A stretch of DNA of 64,000 bases from Pseudovibrio exalbescens (GTDB taxonomy: Bacteria > Pseudomonadota > Alphaproteobacteria > Rhizobiales > Stappiaceae). The translations under genes were made by a program, and so were the position numbers. Below are positions 1 through 10,355 of the stretch, piece by piece (positions within the stretch are counted from its first letter, which is position 1; each line of letters begins with the position of its first letter). The stretch is from positions 224,124 through 288,123 of the forward strand of contig NZ_JAQZAJ010000007.1 in NCBI RefSeq assembly GCF_028737195.1. Reading direction: 5' to 3'. The notes beneath the pieces are model-generated. The model was given only the letters and a program-made list of their open reading frames with translations. It was not told where the DNA came from and did no database searches.

Positions 1-780
1 AGCGTTGATTTCTTCAACGGTGGTGTCCTTCTTCGCTTCAAACACCAGGTCCACAACGGAAACGTTTGGCGTAGGTACGCGGATTGCAACACCGTCCAGC
101 TTGCCAGCCAGTTCAGGCAGAACCAGGCCAACAGCCTTAGCAGCACCTGTGGAGGTTGGGATCATGGACAGAGCCGCTGCACGTGCGCGGTACAGGTCCT
201 TGTGCATTGTGTCGAGGGTTGGCTGATCACCAGTGTAGGAGTGAATGGTGGTCATGAAACCCTTTTCAATGCCAACAGCCTTGTCCAGAACTGAAGCTAC
301 TGGAGACAGACAGTTGGTGGTGCAAGACGCGTTGGAGACAACGAGGTCTTCAGAAGTCAGGGTGTCGTGGTTTACGCCGTACACGATGGTCTTGTCAGCG
401 CCAGCTGCAGGAGCAGAAACCAGAACGCGCTTTGCGCCAGCTTCAAGGTGCAGAGCAGCCTTTTCCTTTGCAGTGAAGATGCCGGTGCATTCCATTGCAA
501 TGTCGATGCCCATTTCGCCCCAAGGCAGTTCCTTAGGATTGCGGATCGCGGTTACCTTGATTGGGCCACGGCCAACGTTGATGGTGTCACCGTCTACAGT
601 TACTTCTGCAGGGAACTTACCGTGCACAGAGTCGAAACGCAGCAGGTGAGCGTTGGTTTCAACTGGGCCGAGGTCGTTAATGGCGACAACTTCGATGTCA
701 GTGCGACCAGATTCGATGATTGCACGAAGAACGTTACGTCCAATGCGGCCGAAGCCGTTGATGGCTACCTTTACTGCCAT
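1..780 (-). CDS. gap: Glyceraldehyde-3-phosphate dehydrogenase, type I (partial)
   Basis: Cytosolic enzyme that oxidises glyceraldehyde 3-phosphate to 1,3-bisphosphoglycerate with NAD and phosphate, in glycolysis or in reverse in gluconeogenesis. The N-terminal 260 residues are visible; the family is usually about 335 residues, so the last quarter lies outside the window. The N-terminus [17 protein letters not shown] is the NAD-binding Rossmann start, and the catalytic cysteine sits in [10 protein letters not shown]. The start is the ATG read backwards from 780. It lies downstream of tkt on the same strand with about 107 bp between, an arrangement common in alphaproteobacterial central-carbon clusters. 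The paralogue type (glycolytic or Calvin-type) cannot be settled from this fragment. Confidence 0.97.
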   Translation of the reverse strand, partial: MAVKVAINGFGRIGRNVLRAIIESGRTDIEVVAINDLGPVETNAHLLRFDSVHGKFPAEVTVDGDTINVGRGPIKVTAIRNPKELPWGEMGIDIAMECTGIFTAKEKAALHLEAGAKRVLVSAPAAGADKTIVYGVNHDTLTSEDLVVSNASCTTNCLSPVASVLDKAVGIEKGFMTTIHSYTGDQPTLDTMHKDLYRARAAALSMIPTSTGAAKAVGLVLPELAGKLDGVAIRVPTPNVSVVDLVFEAKKDTTVEEINA

Positions 781-887
781 TTTAAACCTCATTCGGTGTC
801 TTGCGCCGAGGCGCGTTTTTTATTTTCGCCGGCAACACCGCCGGCCGTACGTAGGAAGCCCTGCCGGAGAGCAGGGCTTACCAAGTC

Positions 888-2888
888 TTATTCTGCAGAT
901 TCAGCGGGCAGCCGCTTTTCGACTTCGCCCACTACACCATCTGCAGTGATCCCAAAGTGCTCGTAGAGTTCTTTGTAAGGTGCTGAAGCGCCAAATCCTG
1001 TCATGCCGACAAAACCACCGTCTGGGCCGATGAAGCGATCCCAACCCTGACGAATGCCGGCTTCAACGGCAATCTTGATCGGGCTGTCGCCAATGATGTC
1101 GGCCTTGTACGCGTCGGACTGTTCTTCAAACAGCTCGAAGCTTGGAACGGAAATTACGCGGCTCGTGATGCCCTTTGCTGCCAGCTTGTCGCTTGCTTCC
1201 AGTGCGATCTCGATTTCGGAGCCAGTGGCAAAGAGTGTGACCTGAGCCGCATCGTCGCTATCTTTTAGCACGTATGCGCCCTTGGCACACAGGTTCTTTG
1301 CTTCGTATTCCTTACGAACGGAAGGCAGGTTCTGACGGGTCAGAGCGAGAATGCTTGGGCCATCCTTGTGCTCAAGGGCGAGCTGCCAGCATTCAAGTGT
1401 TTCTGTGATGTCTGCCGGACGGAAGAAGCGCATGCCCGGAATCGCACGCAGCGCTGCGAAATGCTCGACAGGCTGGTGGGTTGGGCCGTCTTCACCCAGG
1501 CCGATGGAATCGTGGGTCATCACGTGGATGACGCGCTGATTCATCAAAGAGGCCAGACGCAGAGATGGGCGGCAATAATCAGAGAAGATCAGGAAGCCAC
1601 CGGAATAAGGGATCAGGCCGCCATGGAGCGCCATGCCGTTCATAGCTGCTGCCATGCCGTGCTCGCGAATGCCCCAGTGGATGTAACGACCAGAGAAGTC
1701 GTCTGGCGTGACAGAAGCGGTCTGTTCGGTCTTGGTATTGTTGGAGCCAGTCAGGTCAGCAGAGCCGCCGATGGTTTCCGGAATAATACCGTTGAGAACC
1801 TTGAGAACAGCCTCAGAAGATTTGCGGGTCGCCATGGTTGGCTGAGTTTCCGCCAGTTCCTTCTTGTAGTCCTGAACGGCCTGTTCGAAGGTCATTGGCA
1901 GATCGCCGCGCAGACGGCGTTCAAACTCAAGACGCAGCTCTGTATCAGCAGCTTCGAAGCGCTCTTCCCAGTCCTTGCGCGCCTGCGCGGAGCGCAGCGC
2001 AGCAATACGCCATGCGTCGCGAACGTCGCTTGGTACGTCAAAGGCTTCTGCATCCCAACCGAGAGCCTTGCGGGCTTCTGCGATTTCAGCTTCGCCGAGC
2101 GGGGAGCCGTGAACCTTGTTGGTGCCAGCCTTGGTTGGTGCACCAAAACCGATCGTGGTCTTGGCCGCGATCATGGTTGGCTTGTCGCTTTCCTTGGCCG
2201 CAGTCAGTGCCGCTTCGATTGCCTCTGGATCGTGTCCATCGATTTCGATGGTGTTCCAGCCGGAGGCCTGGAAGCGTGCAATCTGGTTGGTGCTGTCAGC
2301 AAGAGAAACGGAACCATCAATGGTGATGTCGTTGTTGTCCCAGATCACAACCAGCTTGTTCAGCTTCAGGTGACCTGCAAGGGACAACGCTTCCTGAGAG
2401 ATGCCTTCCATGAGGCAGCCGTCGCCAGCAAGCACGTAGGTGAAGTGGTTGACGAGATCGTCACCAAAGCGGGCGCTCTGCAGCTTTTCTGCGATCGCCA
2501 TGCCAACGGCATTGCCAAGCCCCTGGCCGAGTGGGCCGGTGGTGGTTTCAATGCCAGCGCCGTGACCGTATTCTGGGTGGCCACAGGTGCGTGAACCCAT
2601 CTGACGGAAACGCTTCAGCTCATCGATGGAGAAGTCTTCGTAACCGAGCAGGTGCAGAACGGAATAGAGCAACATGGAGCCGTGACCTGCGGACAGCACG
2701 AAGCGGTCGCGGTCGGCCCAATTCGGGACATTCGGATCGAACTTGAGAAACTTAGTGAAGAGTACGGTCGCTATGTCGGCGGCACCCATAGGGAGGCCTG
2801 GGTGACCGGACTTCGCCTTTTCAACCGCGTCCATGGAGAGGAAGCGAATTGCGTTGGCCATCCGGTTGTGTTTATCGAGATCGGTCAT
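888..2888 (-). CDS. tkt: Transketolase
   Basis: Thiamine-diphosphate enzyme of the pentose phosphate pathway that moves two-carbon ketol units between sugar phosphates. The protein is 666 residues, normal for the family. It has the TPP-binding segment [13 protein letters not shown] followed by WDNN, and the pyrimidine-domain segment with [10 protein letters not shown] chose the ATG giving [16 protein letters not shown] because this matches transketolase N-termini. The frame can extend 15 codons upstream to a TTG at 2933, which I consider unlikely. A 9-bp inverted repeat (856-879) follows the stop codon but has no T tract. The gene probably reads on toward gap. Confidence 0.97.
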   Translation of the reverse strand: MTDLDKHNRMANAIRFLSMDAVEKAKSGHPGLPMGAADIATVLFTKFLKFDPNVPNWADRDRFVLSAGHGSMLLYSVLHLLGYEDFSIDELKRFRQMGSRTCGHPEYGHGAGIETTTGPLGQGLGNAVGMAIAEKLQSARFGDDLVNHFTYVLAGDGCLMEGISQEALSLAGHLKLNKLVVIWDNNDITIDGSVSLADSTNQIARFQASGWNTIEIDGHDPEAIEAALTAAKESDKPTMIAAKTTIGFGAPTKAGTNKVHGSPLGEAEIAEARKALGWDAEAFDVPSDVRDAWRIAALRSAQARKDWEERFEAADTELRLEFERRLRGDLPMTFEQAVQDYKKELAETQPTMATRKSSEAVLKVLNGIIPETIGGSADLTGSNNTKTEQTASVTPDDFSGRYIHWGIREHGMAAAMNGMALHGGLIPYSGGFLIFSDYCRPSLRLASLMNQRVIHVMTHDSIGLGEDGPTHQPVEHFAALRAIPGMRFFRPADITETLECWQLALEHKDGPSILALTRQNLPSVRKEYEAKNLCAKGAYVLKDSDDAAQVTLFATGSEIEIALEASDKLAAKGITSRVISVPSFELFEEQSDAYKADIIGDSPIKIAVEAGIRQGWDRFIGPDGGFVGMTGFGASAPYKELYEHFGITADGVVGEVEKRLPAESAE

Positions 2889-3439
2889 CTTTATCCCGTT
2901 GCTCGACCCGGCGGGCAGCCGGGCTTCAGTCAATGAAACAGTGGTTCCAGCCTTACATCTGCAGCCCTTGCCCCTGGGGCAGTCTTCAAATCAGATGCCT
3001 TAGCCATTCGTTTAACAGCAGGAGACATATCACCTCGCTCCGTTGAGTCAATTAAACTCGGCATTGAGCGCGTAAGTAATGCTTCTTAATCCTGCGTAAG
3101 TTCTGTCGCACTGACATAATTTATGCGGCGGAATAGGACCACAGATTGTAGAGGCTTGGTAGTACGGAGAAGTGCGTGTTTGTGTATAATTCGCTTCGTG
3201 ATTGAGCGTTTTTGATCGATTGCATTCACCTTCGGCGAGAATAATGTCCTTGGCGGTCAGCCCGGAAAATTGTTTCAAGCGTTATGCTTCGGTGCATTTG
3301 CTAACATATAATGTGAATAAAGCGTGGGAAACGAGGGCATCCATGAGAAACCATGGCATAGTTGAGCGTAAAGCGCAGATTGTGCATTGCGTGCCCCTCC
3401 CTCGGGGCTGTACTGAATGACTTGGTTAACAAGATATGC
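2889..3439. other. Intergenic region between divergent tkt and DUF4164 genes
   Basis: About 550 bp separating the divergently transcribed tkt and DUF4164/zapA units. It must hold promoters for both. Open frames here are short, start with weak codons and resemble nothing I know. I see AT-rich patches near 3180-3200 and 3300-3320 but no promoter I can defend and no RNA structure I recognise. Confidence 0.5.
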
Positions 3440-3736
3440 ATGTCGAAGGTGGAGATGGAAAACGGGCAGGATCTGGACAAGGCATTTGAACGCCTGACTG
3501 CCGCCATCGGAAAGCTGGAGGCGGCAGCGGGCCGGAGACTGGCGCAAGACAAGTCCGTTGAGGCGCTTGAAGACGATCTGCAACGGCTCGCTGAGGACCG
3601 CTTGCAACTGGCCGCAACGCTTGATGAGGCGGAAGCGCGTGCAGAGCGTTTGGAATCAGTAAACCGTGAGGTTTCGCGCCGTTTGGTGTCCGCCATGGAA
3701 ACCATCCGCACTGTACTCGTAAAGCACGGAGGCTAG
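3440..3736 (+). CDS. DUF4164 family coiled-coil protein
   Basis: A protein of 98 residues that is almost entirely predicted coiled coil (for example KAFERLTAAIGKLEAAAGRR, then heptad-like LEDDLQRLAEDRLQL). It sits just upstream of zapA with a 3-nt gap, the usual place of the small DUF4164 gene in alphaproteobacteria. The function is not established; the position suggests a link to ZapA and cell division. I chose the ATG at 3440 (MSKVEMENGQDL). The frame extends upstream to a TTG at 3362, but that extension has unrelated composition. Confidence 0.8.
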   Translation: MSKVEMENGQDLDKAFERLTAAIGKLEAAAGRRLAQDKSVEALEDDLQRLAEDRLQLAATLDEAEARAERLESVNREVSRRLVSAMETIRTVLVKHGG

Positions 3737-3739
3737 CCG

Positions 3740-4174
3740 GTGCCACAGATTACTGTCAGCATTAATGGCCGCAGCTTCCGCATGGCGTGCGACGAGGGTG
3801 AAGAAGAGCGTTTGCTCGGCCTGGCCAAGAAGTTTGATGACAACATCAACATGCTGCGCGGCAGCTTTGGTGAAATTGGTGACCTGCGCCTGACGGTGAT
3901 GGCAGGCATCATGGCGACGGATCAGGCTTCTGAGGCGGTGCGCCGTGCTGAAAAGCTGGCGAGTGAAAAGCAAGAGCTGGAAGAACGCTTGGAAATTGAG
4001 AAGGCCGCCCTTCAGCAGAAACTGGAAGGCATGACCGAAGCGCGTTCTGGCCGTGAGCGGGAGCTTGCCGGAAAAGTGGGCGAGGTTGCTGGCCAAATTG
4101 AGAAGCTGGCTGACAAACTGGCTAATATGCCGGGCTCATCAGTTGAGAATAATGAGGAAAGTGACGCCCACTGA
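3740..4174 (+). CDS. zapA: Cell division protein ZapA
   Basis: Cytosolic FtsZ-associated protein that promotes bundling of FtsZ filaments at the division septum. The protein is 144 residues. The N-terminus (MPQITVSINGRSFRMACDEG) is the ZapA fold, with the characteristic LAKKFDDNINMLR segment, followed by a long coiled coil that carries the tetramer. It starts with GTG at 3740, tightly linked to the DUF4164 gene. 6S RNA and fau follow, the order also known from gammaproteobacteria. Confidence 0.93.
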   Translation: MPQITVSINGRSFRMACDEGEEERLLGLAKKFDDNINMLRGSFGEIGDLRLTVMAGIMATDQASEAVRRAEKLASEKQELEERLEIEKAALQQKLEGMTEARSGRERELAGKVGEVAGQIEKLADKLANMPGSSVENNEESDAH

Positions 4175-4189
4175 AATGCTGCGCTGGCA

Positions 4190-4360
4190 TTCTGGGAGTT
4201 CCTTCACTATATGATGGATCGGCGTCGCTGCGCGGTGCGTCAGAAATTAACTTATCCCCGGGGCCTTACGCATTCCTTCGGGAGCTGTACCTGTCCTTGC
4301 TCGTGGGCTTGGGCACACGGCGCCCACCTACTTTGTAGGTTCTCCGGGATTGCATCAATT
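4190..4360 (+). ncRNA. ssrS: 6S RNA
   Basis: Regulatory RNA that mimics an open promoter and binds housekeeping RNA polymerase. It lies between zapA and fau, the conserved location of ssrS. The 3' half contains the segment GGCGCCCACCTAC-TTT-GTAGGTTCTCC, which I recognise from alphaproteobacterial 6S RNAs, and it can pair imperfectly with CTGGGAG near the 5' end to close the rod. The boundaries are approximate. A T-tract terminator follows at 4367-4390. Confidence 0.75.
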
Positions 4361-4366
4361 TCGACG

Positions 4367-4390
4367 GCCGAGGTGGCACGCCTCTTTTTT
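4367..4390 (+). terminator. Terminator after 6S RNA
   Basis: A GAGG...CCTC stem followed by six T residues just downstream of the 6S RNA region and before fau. The stem is short but well placed. Confidence 0.6.
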
Positions 4391-4446
4391 ACTCCGTGAT
4401 TTTACGGCACAGTTTAAGTCCATGACAACTGTGATCGGAATCAGGT

Positions 4447-5055
4447 GTGCCCAACGAAAAGTCCCCAAAGACCCAAACGGCAACGCTGAAAGAAGCCGCC
4501 CGAAAGACGGCACTTTTGCAACGTCGTGCGCTGACTGTGGCTGAGCGTATTGAACGTTCGCTGCAAATCGCGCTATTTGCTTCCCAGTTCAAATTGCCGA
4601 GTCCTGCACGGGTTGCTGGCTTCTGGCCCATTCGCGATGAGGTGGATCCTCGGCCTCTGATGGCCAAGTTCACCGAAATGGGGGCGGAACTTTGCTTGCC
4701 GATTGTGAGCGGAGACGATCTGGTGTTTCGCAAATTGGGCCGGGAGGGTGATCTGGTGCCAGCAGGGTTTGGAACCTATGGCCCAGACGAGCACGCAACC
4801 GAGGTGTCGCCCAATGTTGTGCTTGTGCCGCTGGCAGGATTTGATAGGTCAGGGCAGCGCGTTGGCTATGGCAAGGGGTTTTATGACCGTGCCATCAGCC
4901 GACTTGAGGCTTCAGGCCCCGTAACCACCATTGGCATTGCGTTCGCATGTCAGGAGTTGGAAGCGGTGCCCGTCGAGCCCCATGATCGCACCTTGGATAT
5001 GATTGTGACCGAGCGCGGCATCATCCGCGCCAAGGAAAGTAAGGATACTAAATGA
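4447..5055 (+). CDS. fau: 5-formyltetrahydrofolate cyclo-ligase
   Basis: Converts 5-formyltetrahydrofolate to 5,10-methenyltetrahydrofolate with ATP, in folate recycling. The protein is 202 residues. The signature near the C-terminus is VPLAGFDRSGQRVGYGKGFYDR, where the glycine-rich loop binds nucleotide. Translation starts at GTG 4447, within a few bases of other possible starts. It follows 6S RNA (fau, or ygfA, is the classical 6S neighbour). Its stop codon overlaps the start of ymdB in ATGA (5052-5055), so the two are translationally coupled. Confidence 0.94.
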   Translation: MPNEKSPKTQTATLKEAARKTALLQRRALTVAERIERSLQIALFASQFKLPSPARVAGFWPIRDEVDPRPLMAKFTEMGAELCLPIVSGDDLVFRKLGREGDLVPAGFGTYGPDEHATEVSPNVVLVPLAGFDRSGQRVGYGKGFYDRAISRLEASGPVTTIGIAFACQELEAVPVEPHDRTLDMIVTERGIIRAKESKDTK

Positions 5056-5879
5056 GGCTTCTGTTTCTCGGAGACCTTGTGGGGCGCGCGGGCCGAAACG
5101 CAGTTATTGAGCGTCTGCCAAGTCTCGTTGAAGCCAATAATCTGGATTTCGTGGTGGTGAATGGCGAGAACGCCGCCGCCGGTTTCGGGATCACGGAGGA
5201 GATTCTGCAGGACGTGATTGATGCCGGTGCCGATGTGGTGACCACGGGCAACCACGTCTGGGACCAGCGGGACACGCTGGTTTACATCGAGCGTCAGCCT
5301 CAGTTGTTGCGCCCAGCCAACTATCCGGCCGGCGCACCTGGTCGCGGGGCGAACCTTTACCGGGCGCGCAACGGCGCCAATGTGATGGTGGCAAACGTGA
5401 TGGGCCGCATCTACATGGATCCGCTTGACGATCCGTTTTCTTCCATGGAGCGCATTCTGGAGGAGTTCCCTCTGGGCCATGTGGCCGATGCGATCATCGT
5501 GGACATGCATGCAGAAGCCACTAGTGAGAAGCAGGCCATGGGCCACTTCTGTGATGGCCGTGCCAGCCTTGTGGTGGGCACGCACACGCATGTGCCGACG
5601 GCAGATCACCAGATCCTTGTTGGCGGAACGGCTTACATGTCTGACGCAGGCATGTGCGGTGACTATGATTCCGTTCTCGGCATGGACAAGGAAGAGCCGG
5701 TGAACCGCTTCATGCGAAAGATCGCAGGAGGTCGTTTTACGCCTTCATTGGGCGAGGCCACCATTTGTGGTGTCGCAGTTGAGACGGATGACAGGACCGG
5801 GCTTGCCACGGCAGTCTCGCCGGTTCGCCTTGGTGGACGGCTGTCGCAAATCATTCCCGAGTTCTGGGAGGGCGTTTAA
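5052..5879 (+). CDS. ymdB: YmdB-type metallophosphoesterase (TIGR00282)
   Basis: Member of the YmdB calcineurin-like phosphoesterase family, 275 residues. The metal-binding blocks are visible: GDLVGRAGR at the N-terminus, VNGENAAAGFGI, TGNHVWDQ, and VGTHTHVPTAD. In Bacillus the homologue has 2',3'-cyclic nucleotide phosphodiesterase activity and affects biofilm choice; in alphaproteobacteria the physiological role is not established. It overlaps fau by four bases and probably shares its transcript. Confidence 0.92.
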   Translation: MRLLFLGDLVGRAGRNAVIERLPSLVEANNLDFVVVNGENAAAGFGITEEILQDVIDAGADVVTTGNHVWDQRDTLVYIERQPQLLRPANYPAGAPGRGANLYRARNGANVMVANVMGRIYMDPLDDPFSSMERILEEFPLGHVADAIIVDMHAEATSEKQAMGHFCDGRASLVVGTHTHVPTADHQILVGGTAYMSDAGMCGDYDSVLGMDKEEPVNRFMRKIAGGRFTPSLGEATICGVAVETDDRTGLATAVSPVRLGGRLSQIIPEFWEGV

Positions 5880-6107
5880 AGCGCAAAGCCAGACAAGAAT
5901 TCCAGCAGCGCAACTGCGGTACAAAAAACGCGATTGTGGTGCTGGATTTTGACCCGCTGACATTTTATAAGCGGCGAACGAACGACTTGAGCAGGCTTGT
6001 TTTGTTGCTGCGCTCCGTGGCCCAAAAGCGGGACGACGGCGGGTGCGCCTGAACGAGCCGCAGTTTCAGACTTTTAACATTCAACGAACAGCAAGCCTGG
6101 AAGATCT

Positions 6108-6851
6108 ATGGCCGGACATTCCAAATTCAAGAACATCATGCACCGCAAAGGGCGTCAGGACGCCGTGCGCTCCAAGATGTTCTCAAAGCTCTCCAAAGAA
6201 ATCACCGTTGCAGCAAAGATGGGTGATCCTGATCCGGACAAGAACCCCCGGTTGCGTCTGGCTATCCAGAACGCAAAGGGTCAGTCCATGCCGAAGGACA
6301 ACATCCAGCGTGCAATTGCCAAGTCTCAGGGCGGCGATGCGGCGGACTATAACGAGATCCGCTATGAAGGGTATGGCCCTGGCGGCACCGCGATCATCGT
6401 TGAAGTGCTGACCGACAACAAGAACCGTTCCGCCGCAAACGTGCGCTCCTACTTCACCAAGTATGGCGGCTCTTTGGGCGAAACAGGGTCCGTTTCCTTC
6501 ATGTTCGATCGCGTTGGCGAAATCGTTTACAAGGTGGAAGCTGGTGAAGCGGAAGCCATCTTGGAAGCTGGCATTGAAGCGGGCGCGGACGATGTTGCCT
6601 CTGATGAAGAAGGCCACACCATTACCTGCGCTTTTGAAGATCTTTCTGATGTTTCCAAGGCCTTGGAAGAAAACCTTGGTGAAGCGGAATCCGTGAAGAT
6701 CATCTGGAAGCCGCAGAACCTTGTTCCAGTGGACGAGGAAAAGGCTGGCACGCTGATGAAGCTGATGGATGTGTTTGATGAGGACGACGACGTTCAGAAC
6801 GTCTTCTCCAACTTCGACATCGATGAAGAAGTGCTGGCGAAGCTCGGCTAA
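6108..6851 (+). CDS. yebC: YebC/PmpR family protein
   Basis: Conserved protein of 247 residues in the YebC/TACO1 family. Members act as transcription regulators or, as shown more recently for some, as translation factors that relieve ribosome stalling; which applies here is unknown. The N-terminus [18 protein letters not shown] is diagnostic, as is [20 protein letters not shown] ribosome site precedes the ATG. Its common neighbour ruvC follows after a reverse-strand regulator gene, so yebC is not directly in the ruvCAB operon here. Confidence 0.95.
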   Translation: MAGHSKFKNIMHRKGRQDAVRSKMFSKLSKEITVAAKMGDPDPDKNPRLRLAIQNAKGQSMPKDNIQRAIAKSQGGDAADYNEIRYEGYGPGGTAIIVEVLTDNKNRSAANVRSYFTKYGGSLGETGSVSFMFDRVGEIVYKVEAGEAEAILEAGIEAGADDVASDEEGHTITCAFEDLSDVSKALEENLGEAESVKIIWKPQNLVPVDEEKAGTLMKLMDVFDEDDDVQNVFSNFDIDEEVLAKLG

Positions 6852-6877
6852 GCCGACATTTTACCTTAGATTTTTGA

Positions 6878-6912
6878 GAGGCGGGGCAGCGTAGGCTGCG
6901 CCGCTTTTCTTG
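6878..6912. terminator. Terminator between convergent yebC and lrp
   Basis: Near-perfect hairpin GCGGGGCAGC-gtag-GCTGCGCCGC followed by TTTTCTTG. It ends the yebC transcript immediately before the 3' end of the convergent regulator gene. Confidence 0.8.
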
Positions 6913-6914
6913 TT

Positions 6915-7406
6915 TCAGGAGAGTTGTTCTTCCAGATGCTGCAGGGGCAGCGGGCCATTGGCCTTGAGCGTGCGGATGGCAAAGTTGGAGCGTACATCCT
7001 CCACGCCTTCAATGGTCATCAAGAAGCCGGAGAGGAACGCGTCGTAGGCCTCCAGTGAGGGGACAACCACCTCCGCCAAAATGTCCGACTGGCCAGAGAC
7101 AAGGTGGCAAGACACGACTTCCGCCTGAGTGGTGAGCTCCTCAAGAATGCGCAGAACGCGGGTGCGGTCCTGTTTGACCACGCGCATTTCGACGAACACC
7201 GTCATGCCGAGGCCAACCGCCTTTCGATCCAGCGATGCCTGATAGCCGCTGATTACGCCGGATTCCTCCAGCTGTTTGACGCGGCGCAGACATGGCGAGG
7301 GCGAAAGGGCAATCTTGTTGGCAAGTTCCACATTGGTAAGGCGGCCATCGTCCTGAAGATTTTTCAGGATTTCCAAGTCGGTTTTATCAAGTTCATTTTT
7401 TGGCAT
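6915..7406 (-). CDS. Lrp/AsnC family transcriptional regulator
   Basis: DNA-binding regulator of 163 residues. The N-terminal helix-turn-helix is LDKTDLEILKNLQDDGRL...VELANKIALSPSPCLRRVKQLEE, and the C-terminal half is the RAM (ACT-like) effector domain. The ATG at 7406 fits the family start. Members respond to amino acids and often control nearby metabolic genes, but no metabolic gene lies adjacent; the target could be itself or distant genes. The intergenic region to ruvC (7407-7687) is AT-rich and holds its promoter. Confidence 0.92.
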   Translation of the reverse strand: MPKNELDKTDLEILKNLQDDGRLTNVELANKIALSPSPCLRRVKQLEESGVISGYQASLDRKAVGLGMTVFVEMRVVKQDRTRVLRILEELTTQAEVVSCHLVSGQSDILAEVVVPSLEAYDAFLSGFLMTIEGVEDVRSNFAIRTLKANGPLPLQHLEEQLS

Positions 7407-7687
7407 GAATCAATCGACGTTGTTGCGTTGTGAAAACATAATTTCAAAAACGCTAGCTAAAATATCTAAATCCTACAAGATGGTGCCGTAAAAAAGTTTC
7501 ACAAACGACTTGCTTACAGGAGAGCTCAGCTCAACCGTGCTCTGCGGGGGTGGTTGAAATTACTCAATATTTGCCCGGCAAGGGGGTAATTCGGCTGAAG
7601 CGTGTAAATGCAGAAGACGTTGCAAAACTTTGCCTGCAGCGGGGTTGTTGTGGCGCGCTCAGGATTTATTTGTTACCGGTTTGTTCT

Positions 7688-8212
7688 ATGATTCATCCAA
7701 TCCGCATACTTGGCATTGATCCGGGCCTCAGGCGCACCGGGTGGGGCGTTATCGAGGCGCAGGGCAACCGGTTGAGCTTTGTAGGCAGCGGGACGCTGAC
7801 CTCCGACAGCAAGGCCAGTCTGGCTGAGCGGCTGCGACAGCTGCATGACGCGTTGCATGACGTGATCAATCGCAATGAGCCTCAGGAAGCGGCGGTTGAA
7901 AACACCTTCGTCAACAAGGACGCAGGCGCGACCTTGAAGCTGGGACAGGCGCGCGGCATTGCGCTGCTGGTGCCTTCCTTGCACAATCTTGAGGTGGCAG
8001 AGTACGCGCCAAACCTCGTGAAGAAGACGGTGGTGGGAACCGGCCATGCGGACAAGGAACAGATCCGCATGATGGTGAAGGTCTTGATGCCGAAAGCGGT
8101 GTTTAACTCGGACGATGCGGCGGATGCGCTGGCCATCGCCATTTGTCATGCGCACCATCGTGGCAGCGCAAGTGGCCGCATGGCGGCCTTAGCAGGAGTG
8201 CGTGCAAAATGA
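7688..8212 (+). CDS. ruvC: Holliday junction resolvase RuvC
   Basis: Endonuclease that cuts Holliday junctions together with RuvAB in recombinational repair. The protein is 174 residues. The acidic catalytic residues are visible: Asp11 in GIDPG, Glu71 in AAVENTF, and the C-terminal pair in [10 protein letters not shown] chose the ATG at 7688 ([13 protein letters not shown]). The frame stays open for 46 codons upstream, but that stretch is unlike RuvC. Its stop overlaps the ruvA start (ATGA), so ruvCAB is a coupled operon. Confidence 0.96.
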   Translation: MIHPIRILGIDPGLRRTGWGVIEAQGNRLSFVGSGTLTSDSKASLAERLRQLHDALHDVINRNEPQEAAVENTFVNKDAGATLKLGQARGIALLVPSLHNLEVAEYAPNLVKKTVVGTGHADKEQIRMMVKVLMPKAVFNSDDAADALAIAICHAHHRGSASGRMAALAGVRAK

Positions 8213-8826
8213 TCGGGAAACTCAAAGGGGTGGTGGACAGTTTCGGCGAGGACTACGTTCTGCTGGATGTTCATGGGGTGTGCTACCAGGTGCATTGTCC
8301 GTCCCGCGTCCTGCAGTATCTGCCACGGGTTGGTGAAGCTGCGGTGCTGGCGATTGAGACCGTTGTGCGTGAAGACATGATCAAGCTGTTTGGCTTTCAG
8401 GATGAAAGCGAGCGGGAATGGTTTCGCCTGCTGACCACCGTTCAAGGTGTCGGGGCCAAGGTCGCCCTTGCCATTCTGGGGGTCATGAAGGCAAGCGAAG
8501 TGGCAAATGCCATCGCGCTGGGCGACAAGACCGCGTTGACCCGCGCGCCGGGTGTCGGCAAACGGGTGGCGGAGCGGATTGCCTCGGAACTCAAGGACAA
8601 GGCACCGAAGTTTGCCAGCGTGGATCAGGAAACCATCAGCGTGAGTGCTGCCGTTCAGGAGAACGTTGCCGCAAGTGGCGTTACCGATGCGGTTTCCGCC
8701 CTCACCAATTTGGGGTATCAACCTGCACAGGCTTCGGCTGCCGTGGCGATGGCGGTGAAGTCTGCTGGTGAAGATGCGACCGCCGAGACCTTGATCCGTC
8801 TCGGCCTTAAGGAACTTTCAGCATGA
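8209..8826 (+). CDS. ruvA: Holliday junction branch migration protein RuvA
   Basis: Junction-recognition subunit of the RuvAB motor, 205 residues. It begins [28 protein letters not shown] (the OB-fold), has the helix-hairpin-helix segments with [13 protein letters not shown] and [16 protein letters not shown], and ends with the RuvB-contacting domain III. The start overlaps the ruvC stop, and the stop overlaps the ruvB start. Confidence 0.97.
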   Translation: MIGKLKGVVDSFGEDYVLLDVHGVCYQVHCPSRVLQYLPRVGEAAVLAIETVVREDMIKLFGFQDESEREWFRLLTTVQGVGAKVALAILGVMKASEVANAIALGDKTALTRAPGVGKRVAERIASELKDKAPKFASVDQETISVSAAVQENVAASGVTDAVSALTNLGYQPAQASAAVAMAVKSAGEDATAETLIRLGLKELSA

Positions 8827-9872
8827 TGGATGGCGAAGAGCGCATCGTAACCCCGGAAATTCGCGGCGATGAGATCGACAGCGGAATGCGTCCGCAAACT
8901 CTTGATGACTTCACGGGCCAGAAGCAGGCGCGTGAGAATCTCAAGATCTTCATCGGGGCAGCGAAGGCGCGGGGCGAAGCGCTGGACCATGTGCTGTTTG
9001 TTGGCCCTCCGGGGCTGGGCAAGACCACATTGGCGCAGATCATGGCCCGTGAGCTGGGTGTGAACTTTCGCGCAACTTCCGGGCCGGCGATTGCAAAGGC
9101 CGGTGATCTTGCGGCGCTTTTGACTAACCTAGAAGACCGGGATGTGCTGTTCATCGATGAAATCCATCGTCTGAACCCGGCGGTGGAAGAGGTGCTCTAT
9201 CCGGCCATGGAAGACTTCCAGCTGGATCTGATCATTGGCGAAGGGCCTGCGGCGCGCTCTGTGAAGATTGATTTGGCGAAGTTCACGCTGGTCGCGGCAA
9301 CGACCCGGCTGGGCTTGCTGACCACACCGCTGCGCGACCGTTTTGGAATTCCGGTGCGGCTTGAGTTCTATACCCCGGAAGAGCTGACTCTGATCGTCAA
9401 GCGTGGTGCCCGGCTTCTTGGCATCGGCATGAGCGACGCAGGTGCCATGGAGATTGCCAAGCGGTCCCGTGGCACGCCGCGTATTGCGGGGCGTTTGCTG
9501 CGCCGTGTGCGCGACTTCGCCATTGTGGGCGGAAATGACGAAATCGATGCGGGGCTCGCGGACCGGGCCTTGCTACAGCTTGAGGTGGACTCCGCGGGCT
9601 TCGACAGTCTGGACCGGCGCTATCTGACACAAATCGCGCGCAACTTTGGCGGCGGGCCTGTTGGCATTGAAACCATTGCGGCGGCTTTGTCCGAACCACG
9701 CGATGCCATTGAAGACATTGTTGAGCCCTATCTGATCCAGAATGGGTACCTGCAACGCACGCCACGCGGGAGAGTTTTGACCCCAATCGCCTGCCAGCAT
9801 CTGGGCCTTTCTGTGCCTCAGAACCCAAATGCGCCACAAATGACCTTTTTTGACGAAGAAGACGGGCAGTAA
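8823..9872 (+). CDS. ruvB: Holliday junction branch migration ATPase RuvB
   Basis: AAA+ hexameric helicase that drives branch migration. The protein is 349 residues. Walker A is GPPGLGKT (residues 61-68), Walker B is LFIDEIHR, sensor 1 is in [11 protein letters not shown], and the C-terminal winged helix contains [12 protein letters not shown]. The start ATG overlaps the ruvA stop. ybgC begins 6 bp after the stop, linking the repair genes to the tol operon. Confidence 0.98.
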   Translation: MMDGEERIVTPEIRGDEIDSGMRPQTLDDFTGQKQARENLKIFIGAAKARGEALDHVLFVGPPGLGKTTLAQIMARELGVNFRATSGPAIAKAGDLAALLTNLEDRDVLFIDEIHRLNPAVEEVLYPAMEDFQLDLIIGEGPAARSVKIDLAKFTLVAATTRLGLLTTPLRDRFGIPVRLEFYTPEELTLIVKRGARLLGIGMSDAGAMEIAKRSRGTPRIAGRLLRRVRDFAIVGGNDEIDAGLADRALLQLEVDSAGFDSLDRRYLTQIARNFGGGPVGIETIAAALSEPRDAIEDIVEPYLIQNGYLQRTPRGRVLTPIACQHLGLSVPQNPNAPQMTFFDEEDGQ

Positions 9873-9878
9873 TCCATC

Positions 9879-10355
9879 ATGAGTACACAGGGCAACACCC
9901 AGACATGGCCGGATCTGGCGGGCCGGCTTTCCGGAGCGGGGCACGTTTTGCCTGTGCGGGTGTACTATGAGGACACGGACTTTACCGGCGTGGTTTACCA
10001 TGCGGCCTATCTGAAGTTCATCGAGCGTGGCCGCTCTGACTTTTTGCGGATCTGCGATATCCATCACAATGAGCTGGAAGACGGCAAGCACGGTGAAGCG
10101 CTGGCCTTCGCGGTGCGACATATGGACATCAATTTTTTGCGACCTGCACGCATCGATGATGTGCTGGAAGTAGTTACCAGGCTTGCAAGCTTGAAGGGCG
10201 CGCGCCTCGTGCTACATCAGGAGGTGACACGCGGGGAAGAAACCCTTTTCACCGCCACGGTGACGGTTGCCGTAATCCAGCCCGGCGGCGGTCCCCGGCG
10301 GATGCCGAAGCATCTTGCAGAACGCCTGCTGGCTGCCAGTGCTCTTCCGAGCTAA
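9879..10355 (+). CDS. ybgC: Tol-Pal associated acyl-CoA thioesterase YbgC
   Basis: Hotdog-fold thioesterase of 158 residues. The active-site block YYEDTDFTGVVYHAAYL carries the conserved aspartate. YbgC is typically encoded upstream of tolQ and in E. coli acts on acyl-CoA or acyl-ACP, with a proposed phospholipid-related role. The first 20 or so residues precede the conserved core. About 260 bp separate it from tolQ, so tolQRAB may have its own promoter there. Confidence 0.92.
   Translation: MSTQGNTQTWPDLAGRLSGAGHVLPVRVYYEDTDFTGVVYHAAYLKFIERGRSDFLRICDIHHNELEDGKHGEALAFAVRHMDINFLRPARIDDVLEVVTRLASLKGARLVLHQEVTRGEETLFTATVTVAVIQPGGGPRRMPKHLAERLLAASALPS

Noticed and set aside
856..879. Inverted repeat AAGCCCTGC/GCAGGGCTT after tkt as terminator
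   Set aside because: The reverse strand has no T tract after the stem, so I do not call it a terminator, although it may fold in RNA.
1368..2594. A 408-codon open frame on the forward strand
   Set aside because: It lies antisense to tkt, whose protein is clearly conserved, and its own sequence resembles no protein. Long antisense frames are expected in GC-rich coding DNA.
3048..3278. A 76-codon frame in the tkt upstream region
   Set aside because: No ribosome site and no protein-like composition; the region is more likely regulatory.
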